In this document: positions 50,490-60,635 of the stretch, one piece after another
Layout: each line of letters begins with the position of its first letter
Position numbering within the stretch: position 1 is the stretch's first letter
Assembly: GCF_018143015.1 (NCBI RefSeq)
Contig: NC_054747.1
Coordinates: forward strand, 1,673,736-1,737,735
Direction: 5' to 3'
DNA length: 64,000 nt
DNA from: Lytechinus variegatus
Taxonomy: Eukaryota; Echinodermata; Echinoidea; Temnopleuroida; Toxopneustidae
Position numbers and translations under genes: made by a program
Notes under the pieces: generated by a model
What the model was told of the DNA's origin: nothing
What the model saw: only the letters and a program-made list of their open reading frames with translations
Database searches by the model: none

Positions 50490-51345
50490 ATTCACCTAAA
50501 GACGACAAGAACACACTTGTCGAAACGTCGAGTTTGGGTGGTTCTTTTCAGGACCAATATTTGCCCGAGAAAGATACATGGTGTATCGTGAAACCTACAG
50601 CACTATGTCATTGAACCAATACCTTCAAAACATCCAAAACCCAAACAATGGTCAGGAGAAAAAGACTACAAGATTTTTCAAGTTACCTCATATTGGTAAA
50701 GCATCAAAGGAACTTGAAAAGAGAATCAACATTATGGTTAAACAATATTGCCAAGATCTTCATATTACTCTTTCTTTCTCATCTTTCAAGCTCAGTTCTT
50801 TACTTTCTGTTAAAGACTCCATTCCCCAGGCAGGCCAGGAGCTTCGTGCTCGTGTCATATATCAATTTACATAAATTGGTCAAACCAAGCGTCATTAGAA
50901 GACACGAGTACAGGAGCAGCTGGGAATGTACAAGAACTCCCATATCTGGAAACACATGCAATCATCACCCCAAAGCTTGTTAGAATGCAATACCCACTGT
51001 TTCAAAATTCTCGATACTGCTCAAACAGATTTTCAACTAAAAATAAAAGAAAGGTTTTTCATCAAATGGAAACAACCTCAACTAAACCAACAGGTGTACA
51101 ATTACCAAATAATGCTATCCATTTAATTTAACCCACCCCTATCTGATAAATCCATAGACTTTGTAAAAATGTTTTACTTCATTCCATTTAGCTATTGAAT
51201 TCACACCTTGTAATCCTGTGTAACTACATTCTTGAAATTTTTATTTGACATCCTAACTGTATAAATACCAATGACTATTAATAATTTTCAGGCTGAGGAT
51301 GAGGTGCGACACCTCGAAACATATTCCGTTTATTAAAATGTTATG
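50490..51345 (+). pseudogene. Second Penelope-like element remnant
   Basis: Starts with a pLTR-like segment AAAGACGACAAG...CTTGTCGAAACGTCGAG, similar in plan to the hammerhead-like motif of the intact element. Then 50578-50873 encodes FFKLPHIGKASKELEKRI and FSSFKLSSLLSVKDSIP...RARVIYQFT, the region between RT and nuclease. The nuclease core is deleted. 50926-51126 resumes with LECNTHCFKILDTAQTDFQLKIKERFFIKW, its C-terminus. At 51293 a GCTGAGGATGAGGTG...CACCTCGAAAC motif closes it. It is AT-rich and unlike the intact copy, so a different family. It lies in the IFI44-like gene's last intron, antisense. Confidence 0.75.
51292..51330 (+). ncRNA. Hammerhead-like motif in the 3' part of the Penelope remnant
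   Basis: CTGAGGA (fits CUGANGA), hairpin GAGGTG/CACCTC, then GAAAC. The cleavage triplet GUC is replaced by CAT, so it would be inactive or eroded. Confidence 0.35.
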
Positions 51346-51477
51346 TTATATTCTTTATTTTTGTCTTCAATTTAGTATCATGTCGTTCTTTTGGAAATAC
51401 AGCACTATATTTTACGTGTTAAAAGTAAAAAAAAAATGCAATGGTAATAACTTTTTTTTAACGATAAGACAACTTAC

Positions 51478-51548
51478 CGAACTCTTGCCTGATTTCTGTT
51501 ACAAGTGACGATATGAATTCACGACAATGCTGTATTCCAGTAGCAGAG
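51478..51548 (-). CDS. IFI44-like GTPase, penultimate exon
   Basis: 71-base minus-strand exon between TTTCCTAG (51549-51552) and donor CG|GTAAGT (51477). The only open frame reads SATGIQHCREFISSLVTEIRQEF. This fits the family's amphipathic helix after the G3 region and before the next strand. It joins the last exon in phase. It does not join exon 53028-53106 in phase, so at least one exon between them is unidentified. Confidence 0.6.
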
Positions 51549-51860
51549 CTAGGAAATAAAATACAAATAAAATGATAACGATGACGGTGAAAGTGATAAT
51601 TTGTGTGGCGACGCAGCGGACTCGATGCGATTTGCAATATTCAATTAATACGAGGTGCCTGCCCCAAGCGTTTGTGCATAGAGAACACATTTGCACCACG
51701 ACGCTGGACGAACCCTAAAACACAGCAAATGCATTGAAAACGTCCGTCAAATCACAATGAACAGCTGGGAGGCCTTTGTCGAAAATTGGTGAATAGGAGT
51801 AGCAGCTTTCTCCTACGCTTTGGAGCTGAAAAAAATGCAAATATGACGTTTGTCCATTAC

Positions 51861-52032
51861 ACTCTAAAAATGAAGTGCTAATTTAGCTCTTAAACAGCGT
51901 GTGTAGTGAGTGCACTTCGGAGTGCTGATTTGTCTAGTTCAAATTTGAACTAAGACAAATCAGCACTCCGAAGTGCAGTCACTAAATACACGCTCTTTAA
52001 GAGCTAAATTAGCACTTCATTTTTTAGAGTGT
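51861..52032. mobile_element. Palindromic MITE, about 170 bp, TA flanks
   Basis: TACACTCTAAAAATGAAG... mirrors ...CTTCATTTTTTAGAGTGTA almost perfectly, turning near 51950 (AGTTCAAATTTGAACT). Sister of 58225-58385. Confidence 0.75.
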
Positions 52033-52599
52033 ATATAGTCCAGGAAGAAACTGATGCCTCGATTCACCAACCATCGACAAAGACTTCAATGTCATGAAAG
52101 GCACTTGACAATACATTCTCGATGTTCTTGGAAGCGGTCTGCCTCGCGGTTGCGAAAACAACCGAATAAGGTGAGTAACCTAGATCCCTACATCGTTCCG
52201 AACATCTCAAATAGGGCCTGTAAAACTGTGCATTCTATTTTTTTATGAAACGAGAGAATGCATTTCTAGATGATAGTTCGCTTAAATTACTTCATATCTT
52301 CTAGGATTGTCGCGTTAATTTTTTTTGATATGATTTATCTAGGCCCCATCATTCAGACTATATTGGAGAAAATGAACCCACAAACATTGCAAGTCTATAC
52401 AATATTAAATAGGGGTACGTCAGGCTGAAAAATATAAATATAAACACAATAATAACAAATCAACTGCATTAAAAGAAAATTCCAAAACCCTTTGGAAAAG
52501 CAGTCCATGTATTTCGGTATGACCGATTAAAGTGCCAATGACGTCATTTTTCCCCCTCTCTCTATTTAACACACACCCCACAGACACCCTAACACGCCC

Positions 52600-52860
52600 C
52601 TCTCACACATAAAGGTCTCCATCATAGGCGGATATCTCTCCCCAAAGATAGGGGGACAAGGGGCTGAAAATTTTGACAGGCAAAACAAAAAATAAATCAC
52701 ACAAAAAGTAGCGTCACCTTGTCCAAAATGCACGTTTTATTTCGATTTTGAATGATATAATTCTTTCCACCAAAAATAGTAAGGGGACATTTGATATTGT
52801 GTCCCCCCTTAATATTTTGACTAGGGGGGACGCGTCCCCCCTGGGATTTTCGCCCATGGT
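52600..52860. repeat. Interspersed low-complexity repeat with GGGG/CCCC segments
   Basis: Contains ATAGGCGGATATCTCTCCCC, AGGGGGACAAGGGG, and later TAGGGGGGACGCGTCCCCCC. Repeat-like and non-coding. It is followed by a CA-rich stretch to about 52980. Confidence 0.4.
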
Positions 52861-53027
52861 CCCCACCCATACACATCCATTCACCCTCACGCAAGCACTC
52901 ACACAAATACACCCCAAAATCAGACGAGCGGACACATCTACACACGTGCATACCCACACAGATATGCACATAACAAACATGACAAATAAAAGACAGAATG
53001 AACGGATAGATGTGCATAATTACATAC

Positions 53028-53106
53028 TTGTATTTAAGGATGAAGATGGGACAGTCGATCCTTTCTCCAGCTGTCCAAGAACGAGTGTCGATTCCTCGGT
53101 TTCCAG
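53028..53106 (-). CDS. IFI44-like GTPase, middle exon
   Basis: 79-base minus-strand exon between CCAAACAG (acceptor) and ACAA|GTATGTAA (donor). Frame 0 reads LETEESTLVLGQLEKGSTVPSSSLNT, which lines up with the family segment after the G3 motif (consensus pattern: iL.G.i). Its start phase agrees with exon 57905-58041. Short, so supported mainly by position, splice sites and phase. Confidence 0.5.
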
Positions 53107-53970
53107 CTGTTTGGAAGAAAATGTTAAAGATGAAACGGTTGAATAACAGTGATTACTCTGTTCGAAATACAATGTACTTCAAAAACTGATAAACAAGCTC
53201 ACAATAACATGTTGCCAGGTTCATTTTCTTCATATTTGAAGAAATTGAAAAAGATATATTTTTGGAAAGGTTATTGTATATTAAGGAATTAGAATAACAA
53301 TGTGTTACCTCTAAGGACGCCCTCTTAGATATTACAAAATAGCCGTCAAGTACAGGGTTATGTCCTGGATTCTAAAATTACTTATGACCATTGAATGCAA
53401 TTTTTATAGAATAAGGACTTATACTTGCTAAATTATCTGAAAATTTTAATCCAAGCCTTGGTAAAGTATTGAAACCACACTATGACAAAAGTTCATTGAC
53501 CCTATATGACCTTGAACATGTGACATGAAACTCATGCAAGAAAATCCGTGATACGTCATAATCACTTTTTCAGTTAAGTTGACTTTGTCAAAAACTTTAA
53601 TCCTCAAATTGATATCCCAATATGGTCAAAGCTCATTGACCCTTACTGACCATTGACCAAGACCATGATATCCGAAACACATGCCAAATATGTCATTCAT
53701 AAGGCATATGCGACACCCTGGTTTAACATGTCCCTTACTGAAAGATAAAATTTAGTTGCATTATTTGGAACATGTGCTTGATTCTTGCAATTAGTAGAAA
53801 GATATACAAAAAATAATGTCATTGAAATGATTTTGTTTCTGAAAAGTTGCTTATTTGATACCATTAGTTTTTCCTGATCTCAGAAATAGTGGTTTAGTGC
53901 AAAATGTAACATTCAAGGTTACTTAGAAGCAGATATATTACCTGATTTCGTTGGCAATTTTGTAGGCTCG
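53107..53970. other. Intron of the IFI44-like gene, no feature seen
   Basis: AT-rich, no element or coding frame recognised. It includes CATTGACCxTxxTGACC-type short repeats around 53490-53660 (TTCATTGACCCTATATGACC, TCATTGACCCTTACTGACC). Confidence 0.4.
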
Positions 53971-55013
53971 GCGTAAAAATGGCAGAGGTAAAAATGGCAA
54001 AGATTAAAATGGCAGAGGTAAAAATGGCTAAGGTAAAAATGCAGAGGTAAAAATGGCAGAGGTAAAAATGGCAGAGGTAAAAATGGCAGAGGTAAAAATG
54101 GCAAAGGTAAAAATGGCAGAGGTAAAAATGGCAGAGGTAAAAATGGCAGAGGTAAAAATGGCAAAGGTAAAAATGGCAGAGGTAGAAATGGCAAAGGTAA
54201 AAATGGCAGAGGTAGAAATGGCAGAGGTAAAAATGGCAGAGGTAAAAATGGCAGAGGTAAAAATGGCAGAGGTAAAAATGGCAAAGGTAAAAATGGCAGA
54301 GGTAAAAATGGCAGAGGTAAAAATGGCAGAGGTAGAAATGGCAAAGGTAGAAATGGCAGAGGTAGAAATGGCAAAGGTAGAAATGGCAGAGGTAGAAATG
54401 GCAGATGTAAAAATGGCAGAGGTAAAAATGGCAGAGGTAGAAATGGCAGAGGTAAAAATGGCAGAGGTAAAAATGGCAGAGGTAAAAATGGCAGAGGTAA
54501 AAATGGCAGAGGTAAAAATGGCAGAGGTAAAAATGGCAGAGGTAGAAATGGCAGAGGTAAAAATGGCAGAGGTAAAAATGGCAGAGGTAAAAATGGCAGA
54601 GGTAAAAATGGCAGAGGTAGAAATGGCAGAGGTAAAAATGGCAGAGGTAAAAATGGCAAAGGTAAAAATGGCAGAGGTAAAAATGGCAGAGGTAGAAATG
54701 GCAGAGGTAGAAATGGCAGAGGTAAAAATGGCAGAGGTAAAAATGGCAGAGGTAAAAATGGCAAAGGTAAAAATGGCAGACGTAAAAATGGCAGAGGTAA
54801 AAATGGCAGAGGTAGAAATGGCAAAGGTAAAAATGGCAGAGGTAAAAATGGCAGAGGTAAAAATGGCAGAGGTAAAAATGGCAGAGGTAAAAATGGCAGA
54901 GGTAAAAATGGCAGAGGTAAAAATGGCAGAGGTAAAAATGGCAGAGGTAAAAATGGCAGAGGTAAAAATGGCAAAGGTAAAAATGGCAGAGGTAAAAATG
55001 GCAGAGGTAAAAA
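53971..55013 (+). repeat. 15-bp minisatellite (GGTAAAAATGGCAGA), about 69 units
   Basis: Nearly uniform array with A/G variation at two positions (AAAATGG versus GAAATGG; GCAGAG versus GCAAAG). Because 15 is divisible by three and the unit has no stop, several frames on both strands stay open for more than 300 codons. The MAEVK and FYLCH repeat translations are not genes. Confidence 0.97.
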
Positions 55014-55131
55014 GGATAACACTTGAGTTGGTCTTTTTTTTCTGGACTTACATACACGACCTTCTCATGTCAAATCGCTCTTCTAATATTCAAATTTGAA
55101 GAACACTTTGGATCCCAAATATTGTACTTAA

Positions 55132-55715
55132 AGGAGAATGAAACCATTGAAACTAGATAGCTTGTGTGAAAACAAAAAAATCAAAGAAACAGACCAACGA
55201 AAGTTTGAGAAAAATCGGACAAATAATGAGAAAGTTATGAGCATTTGAATATTGCGATCACTAATGCTATGGAGATAGCAAATTTGCAATGCGACAAAGA
55301 TGTGTGATGTCACTTGTGAACAACTTTCCCCATTACTTTAGTATACATTTCACATGAATTGCCTCTTTTATCACATCCATCCATAAATTATACTGTTCTT
55401 TCTACATGAGGGCATGTAATACATATTTTTTTAAGAATACATCATGGATAAAGAGTTTGTATCATTATAAGAAAAAGCAAAAAGAGACATTTTTAGGGTA
55501 TTTTATAGTCCACCACAGGAAAAGTTGTTCATCAGTGACATCACACATCCTTGTCGCACTGCCAATGTGAGGATCTCCATAGCATTAGTGATTGCAATAT
55601 TCAAATGCTCATAATTTTCACTATTTGTCCGCTTTTTCTCAAACTTTCTTTATTCTTATTCTTTGATTTTTCTGTTTTTTCACAAGCCTATTTGTTCCAA
55701 AGGTTTCATTCCCCT
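55132..55715. mobile_element. Palindromic MITE flanked by TTAA
   Basis: Ends AGGAGAATGAAACC and GGTTTCATTCCCCT, TTAA at 55128-55131 and 55716-55719 by one-base-flexible reading. Halves mirror each other (GTTTGAGAAAAATCGGACAAAT versus TGTCCGCTTTTTCTCAAAC). Confidence 0.7.
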
Positions 55716-55730
55716 TTAATCCATTACAGG

Positions 55731-56183
55731 GGAAATTCACACTGACATACAGTTTATTAAAATGATATTGGTGAGGGTTTTAGGGAATCCATCAATGATT
55801 TAAAAAGCTACTAAATTATAGATGTTAATGGGGACGTCATCTGCGAGCAGTTTTCCCCATATATGGTGTAATAAAAAATATCAATGAAATGTCATTTTCT
55901 AAAAAAAAATTAAAATGGTTTTAATTGTACCTTAAGTATATTAACATACAAATAATTTGCATCCGCTCCTGAAAGATTTTTTTTAGCAACCATGAACCAC
56001 TGATTAAGAAATTGAAAAGTAGACATTTTGGTGCATAAAATACGGGGTAGTTACTGGTATATGACGTCACAGATCAAAAACTCAAGCTTCTAATAGCCTA
56101 ACTTTCTTAATCTTTGATGGGTTTTCTGCAAACCTTCACCAAAATATTTTTTCTGCTATTTTTACAGGGTGAATTTCCCCTTT
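55731..56183. mobile_element. Palindromic MITE adjacent to the previous one
   Basis: Ends AGGGGAAATTCAC and GTGAATTTCCCCT; right flank TTAA, left flank TTAC. Close relative of 23809-24307 (shared ATGACGTCAC and AACCTTCACCAA). Confidence 0.65.
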
Positions 56184-56810
56184 AAAACAGGTCGATAGAA
56201 TGGTACCTAAGAAATACCTAGAAATTTAAATCCCTGATTCGCTACACATTTCAAAATTCATGCGGTACCCGTTACCATAGAAACTAGTTAAGGAACCTGA
56301 CATCCACTTGGACTAGCTGCATGAGCACTAGTTGTTATTATTACATAATTTACATTAAACTAAAATACGTATCACATCAATATTTATTCGGATCGGTTAT
56401 GATGTTGAAATATGTAAAATTACTTTTATTACAGAACGTTTTGTTATTTTTCTGTTATCAAAGTAATGTAAGTGGTTCAAAGAAAAATCTCGAACTCGTC
56501 TATTTCAGTATGTTAATGATAGCGCACATTGGTGTTTACATTTCAATTCGTTTGGTATGTGTGATTAAGTGCTGTTCCACTATACGAACTGGCCAAAATA
56601 AATCCTTTCACTCACTATGGAAATTATTTTGGCATGAAAATGTTTAATAATATCAACGATATAAAGTATAGACCAAAAGTGTGAAAAAATCCAAAAAAAT
56701 CTCATCAGTTCATAATACTTATTTTGTCGATAGGAGTCCATTCAAGGTCAAAAATCATGACTGATATTAACTGGAAAGGCTCTATTTTTGCCCTTGTTGA
56801 TCTAGCATGT

Positions 56811-56947
56811 CATGATCTTTACCTCTGTCATGATCTTTACCTCTGCCATTTTTACCTCTGCCATTTTTACCTCTGCCATTTTTACCTATGCCATTTCTAC
56901 CTCTGCCATTTTTACCTCTGCCATTTTTACCTCTGCCATTTTTACGC
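56811..56947 (-). repeat. Inverted 15-bp-unit array (right arm)
   Basis: About nine TTTACCTCTGCCATT units, opposite in orientation to 53971-55013; the first two are diverged (CATGATC). Confidence 0.9.
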
Positions 56948-57904
56948 GGCACCATTTTGTAAAATCCAAGATGGAGGCCTTATAGGCCTCAGTGCAAATG
57001 CAAACATTGTTATGCTGATTCTTCATACAATAACCTTTCAAAAATGGATAATTTTCAATGTCTTCCCCAAACCTGGCGAAATTACGTAGCGATCTGTCTC
57101 TGAGACATGGTGATATGCAGATCTTTTTTTTTTGCTCGGCAGACACGATGCACAAACCTTTTCGACAAAACTCAATGACCGAGCTTGTCGTTGGGGCGCT
57201 TTTCCATTTTGTAAAGTAAAAATTGAAGGGTTTTGTAAAGAATTTTCAGTGATTTTTTTTCCTAAATTATTTTCTGGCCGTGGGGCACTTATTCAACTGA
57301 TTTTCGGTTTAAAAAATGAATAAAATTCTTTAATTATATTTTATAGATTGTTGGTCTTATTCATATTATCGTTGTATCTATATTATTTTGAGTGTTACAT
57401 GTACCTTCCGATAGTGTCTGTAAAATTCATATAATTGGTTGAAAAATCTTTAAAATTTAAAGTATGCCTCCTTATTTCAATCATTAAAAAAAAAATAACA
57501 TAACTGGGTGCAAGAAGCGTTTGGCGATTTTCGCAAGTCATTAAAAATCCTTATATATATATATATATACTTACCAACTCATCAATGCGCTTGACAGCTG
57601 CTTTGCTTAAGTCAGGGTAATTAATGCTTCAGAACTTTAGAGCAATTTGAACTTAAGTGATATACAAAGTATTGTTATTATTATTATAACTGTTCTTTTC
57701 CAAGACTATACCAAAAACATGAGCACATACAACTTGAAAGAGAGGGAGAGGGGAACATCACACGCAAAAGTATGGCAGGCATTTTCGATTATCAGGGATG
57801 GGGGATCAATATCCCAGTGGGGGTTAATACTGTCGATTGTAAGCAGAAAAAATGGGGGGGAAAAGGCAAAATACTCAACTGATTTCATACATTACATCCC
57901 AAAC
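56948..57904. other. Intron of the IFI44-like gene, no element identified
   Basis: No further coding exon recognised. Contains a short TA run near 57553. Confidence 0.4.
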
Positions 57905-58041
57905 TTTGTGATAACCCATATCCGATAGTCCACGTGTATCGAAAGTTGTAACCTGATCGGTAAGTATAGCAGGGTCTCGGAATATAGTCTCCCCTCCTTG
58001 CCCTAACGTATTGCTCTCGATGTAGATCTGCTCCCATACAC
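57905..58041 (-). CDS. IFI44-like GTPase, G3 exon
   Basis: Minus-strand exon after acceptor TTACAAAG (58042-58049). Reads VWEQIYIESNTLGQGGETIFRDPAILTDQVTTFDTRGLSDMGYHK. FDTRGL is the G3 (DxxG) motif, corresponding to the DTMGL segment of IFI44. The join from exon 59238-59432 is in phase and makes FAYKG-VWEQ. The donor is chosen as AAA|GTTTGG (57904) because it gives the phase of the next exon; GAT|GTAATG slightly further on is an alternative. Confidence 0.7.
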
Positions 58042-58224
58042 CTTTGTAATTAAGTGGAAATGAAAAATGAAAAAATGAAAACTGGTCCCCAAGTAATACA
58101 GAAATCTTCTCTTTTGGGTGAAAATAGGCGTAATTCATTCCGTAAATGGATGTGTGACAGATGTAAGTAATAAGTAATGTACTGCGGATTTTGCATAAAA
58201 CGAATTTATTGCAATCAAACGAAC

Positions 58225-58385
58225 ACTGTAAAAAATGATGTGCTAATAGCACTTACAGTGCTTGTATATTGACTGCACTACAAGTGCTGATTTTCTAGTT
58301 CAAATTGAAACTAGAAAATCAGCACTCGTAGTGCAGTCAATATAAAAGCACTGTAACTGTTAAATTAGCACTTCATTTTTTACAG
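58225..58385. mobile_element. Palindromic MITE, about 160 bp
   Basis: CACTGTAAAAAATGATGTGC... mirrors ...GCACTTCATTTTTTACAG; centre AGTTCAAATTGAAACT near 58300. Same family as 51861-52032. Confidence 0.75.
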
Positions 58386-58568
58386 CGAAGAAAGAACTGA
58401 CTTCATGTTGCTTCGCTTAAAGAAATACAACAGAATGTGCAAACGCACCGTGTTGAACTAGTATACAATATATCATAAATGAGCAAGCATACCCTAATGG
58501 AATAAACAGTGTCGCCTAGTGTGTGCCACAATTTGTTCACAGAAAACAATGCAAAATCACTTTCACAC

Positions 58569-58747
58569 TAATACCTTGGTCACATTTGCTCTACGGCGGT
58601 CTAACGGCGAGTCGAAAACAGCCGTTTAATTAATTTTAATTAAAACTACCTATATGTACATGTACTGTAGTTGGTACAAAAAATGTTGAAACGGCTGTTT
58701 TCGACTCGTCGTACGGCCGCCGTAGAGCAAATGTGACCATGGTATTA
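58569..58747. mobile_element. Palindromic MITE, about 180 bp
   Basis: TAATACCTTGGTCACATTTG... mirrors ...CAAATGTGACCATGGTATTA, with inner arms CTCTACGGCGG/CCGCCGTAGAG and CGAAAACAGCCGTTT/AAACGGCTGTTTTCG. A distinct family from the others here. Confidence 0.75.
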
Positions 58748-59237
58748 GACTTAAATTTAAGCATATATTAACAGTGTGAATCAATACGTTCATATAGTCG
58801 ACCATGTGAACACGCTGTGTACAGTCACACTATCGAGGTATCCACAGTGTGAACATATCTTCACAGTGTTTAATTTGTACGTTTTAAAAGTTTGAGTAAT
58901 ATTTTCACTGTGTGACGACACTGTGATCACACTGTATGGCACTTTTTCTTTTGGCAGGTTGATGCCACAATGAATGGATGAAATTAACATGAAATGATAT
59001 TTCTGCTGAAATGGAAACACAGGATCATAATTATAAGAGCTAAATTTGCAACATAACTCTGGATTTCGCCAATCATCACCCCCTTTTAGATTGTTTTTGG
59101 AGCCTGATATTGCAATCATAAAACGAATAAAATTTGCCCATAACTACCACATAATTAACCATAATTGATTTAAAAAGCAGAAAATTTTACATCAAGCTAA
59201 CGTGATGAAATGTAAAATGCTTGTACTGAAAACAAAC
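58748..59237. other. Intron of the IFI44-like gene
   Basis: No element with clear ends. It has several ACAGTGTGAA-like short repeats (58772-58935). Confidence 0.4.
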
Positions 59238-59432
59238 CTTTGTAGGCAAAGCGAAGAGAGTTGAGAAAGGCACTCTTGCCTGAGTCTTGCACTCCGAAGA
59301 CACCTAGTTTAACCTTGGATGGTTTTTCGAAGCTAGACCCTGCATCTCTGATCGTCCAATTACCAGGTCGGTAATTTTGGATCCTTTCACGGAGTCGTCG
59401 AATTTCAGCTGGCAAGCGTAAAACATGAATTT
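59238..59432 (-). CDS. IFI44-like GTPase, P-loop exon
   Basis: Minus-strand 195-base exon between TTGTTAG and donor AAAG|GTTTGT. It encodes IHVLRLPAEIRRLRERIQNY, then KPSKVKLGVFGVQDSGKSAFLNSLRFAYK. GVQDSGKS is the Walker A (GxxxxGKS) motif; the lead-in RxRLxxY helix and SAFLNS are typical of IFI44-type GTPases. Four further minus-strand exons follow down to 49.9 kb. The first exons (often a TLD-like N-terminus in this family) must lie beyond 59.4 kb and were not recognised. Confidence 0.75.
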
Positions 59433-59824
59433 CTAACAAGAATGTAAAAAAAAAATCGAACAGTTGTCACTGATATTATTGCATTGTATTGCCTAGAAGT
59501 TGAACATAGTTATTATAATTATTATTTAAAAAACATTTGATTGTACTACATGTATATTCGAGCCCGTAAAACCCAACAAAAAACAGATTATTCACAGTGT
59601 ATACAAGGTTGTATGCAATTTATACAGTTGTGCCTATTCCCCTCGCTCTGCTCTCTACTATACGGGGTGGCATAGCGAAAACGTTTGGTGCAAGATGAAT
59701 TTTTGAATCGGTCAAAGTCAAATGTAGGCCAAAATTCAAGAGGGAGTTTCATAATATTATTCTCAACCGATCAAAATGTACTACGGTGGCCAATATTGGG
59801 CCCCATGCTATCTCTTAACAAAAT

Positions 59825-60100
59825 GGCGTGCAGATAGGGGGGGGGGGGGTCTCTTGGCCTCCCCCCGCAAAAACAGAAGAAAATTCACGAACAAGGAAAA
59901 AAGGAAGACAAAGTAAAGAGAGAAGGGTGAAATAAAATATTATTTTCTGAATTTTATGTCAAAATCTATCACAAAATTTGGATTTTGTAATAAAATGTCG
60001 ACACTTTTGCTGGCTTGTTTCATTCGCAACTTTTTGAAATCGATTTTTGTGCGATACGCCATATCTAGCCCGCTCGAAATTACTGATTACGCCACTGCCC
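59825..60100. repeat. Interspersed repeat (family of 22835-23030)
   Basis: G run, CCTCCCCCC, purine-rich body, TTATTTTCTGAATTTTATGTC, AAAATCTATCACAAAATTTGG, then GTGCGATACGCCATATC and ACGCCACTGCCC end. Confidence 0.55.
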
Positions 60101-60149
60101 TGATATCTTGATAGTTTTATAATGCACGGAAATTCCCAGTGCCATTCAT

Positions 60150-60212
60150 AGAGCTCGGAGTAGTCTAATGGTTCTGACTTTCCGAGGGTCATGGATTCGA
60201 ATCACAGTCATG
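60150..60212 (+). repeat. tRNA-like SINE head
   Basis: GAGTAGTCTAATGGTTCTGAC and GGATTCGAATCAC resemble tRNA A and B boxes. No long SINE body is evident. Confidence 0.45.
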
Positions 60213-60635
60213 TCATTATCCTTGATATAAATATATTGTCATTGTGATATAATTTGTATTCCCCCTTTTATTTTTTTTTTTCAATTTGTTTCCCCTCCAC
60301 AGGGATTTTATTATTATTCAAACATAACAAGATATCCTTTCAATGACAAATCAAATTAATAACAACGAAATACAGTACAAACAGTAATTGCAACAAATAT
60401 ATAAATTGAACTGTCAGGTTCACATAATAGTAAACAATTTAAGAAACAAGCGAGGAGTAAATGAACAATAATATTCATATGTATAATTGTACATGGAAAG
60501 GGAACTGAACAGATCACCTCATGTAAACATGGCACGTAATTGAAACCATTTCTTTGTAAACTTTACCATTTTACAATTTGACTCTGCGATATATTTTTCA
60601 TTCTTGAAATAGTTCTGAAGTGCAAATTTGATATT

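Larger units (their letters stand above)
53971..56947. mobile_element. Foldback element with 15-bp-repeat arms
   Basis: GCGTAAAAATGGCAGAGG begins at 53971 and its inverse ends at 56947 (...TTTTTACGC). The left arm is a long array of the 15-bp unit; the right arm has about nine inverted units (56811-56947). The interior holds two TTAA-type MITEs. Design resembles sea urchin TU foldbacks, whose outer domain is a 15-bp repeat. The arms differ about seven-fold in copy number. Located in an intron of the IFI44-like gene. Confidence 0.7.

Noticed and set aside
52054..52175. Possible plus-strand exon ending in AAG|GTGAGT
   Set aside because: A strong donor, but no start context, partner exon or domain; it lies in an antisense intron next to a MITE.
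53971..55013. CRISPR-like regular repeats
   Set aside because: Units are contiguous with no unique spacers, and the genome is eukaryotic.
53894..55099. Long open frames on both strands over the 15-bp array
   Set aside because: The unit length is a multiple of three and lacks stops, so the frames are automatic; no non-repeat domain is attached.
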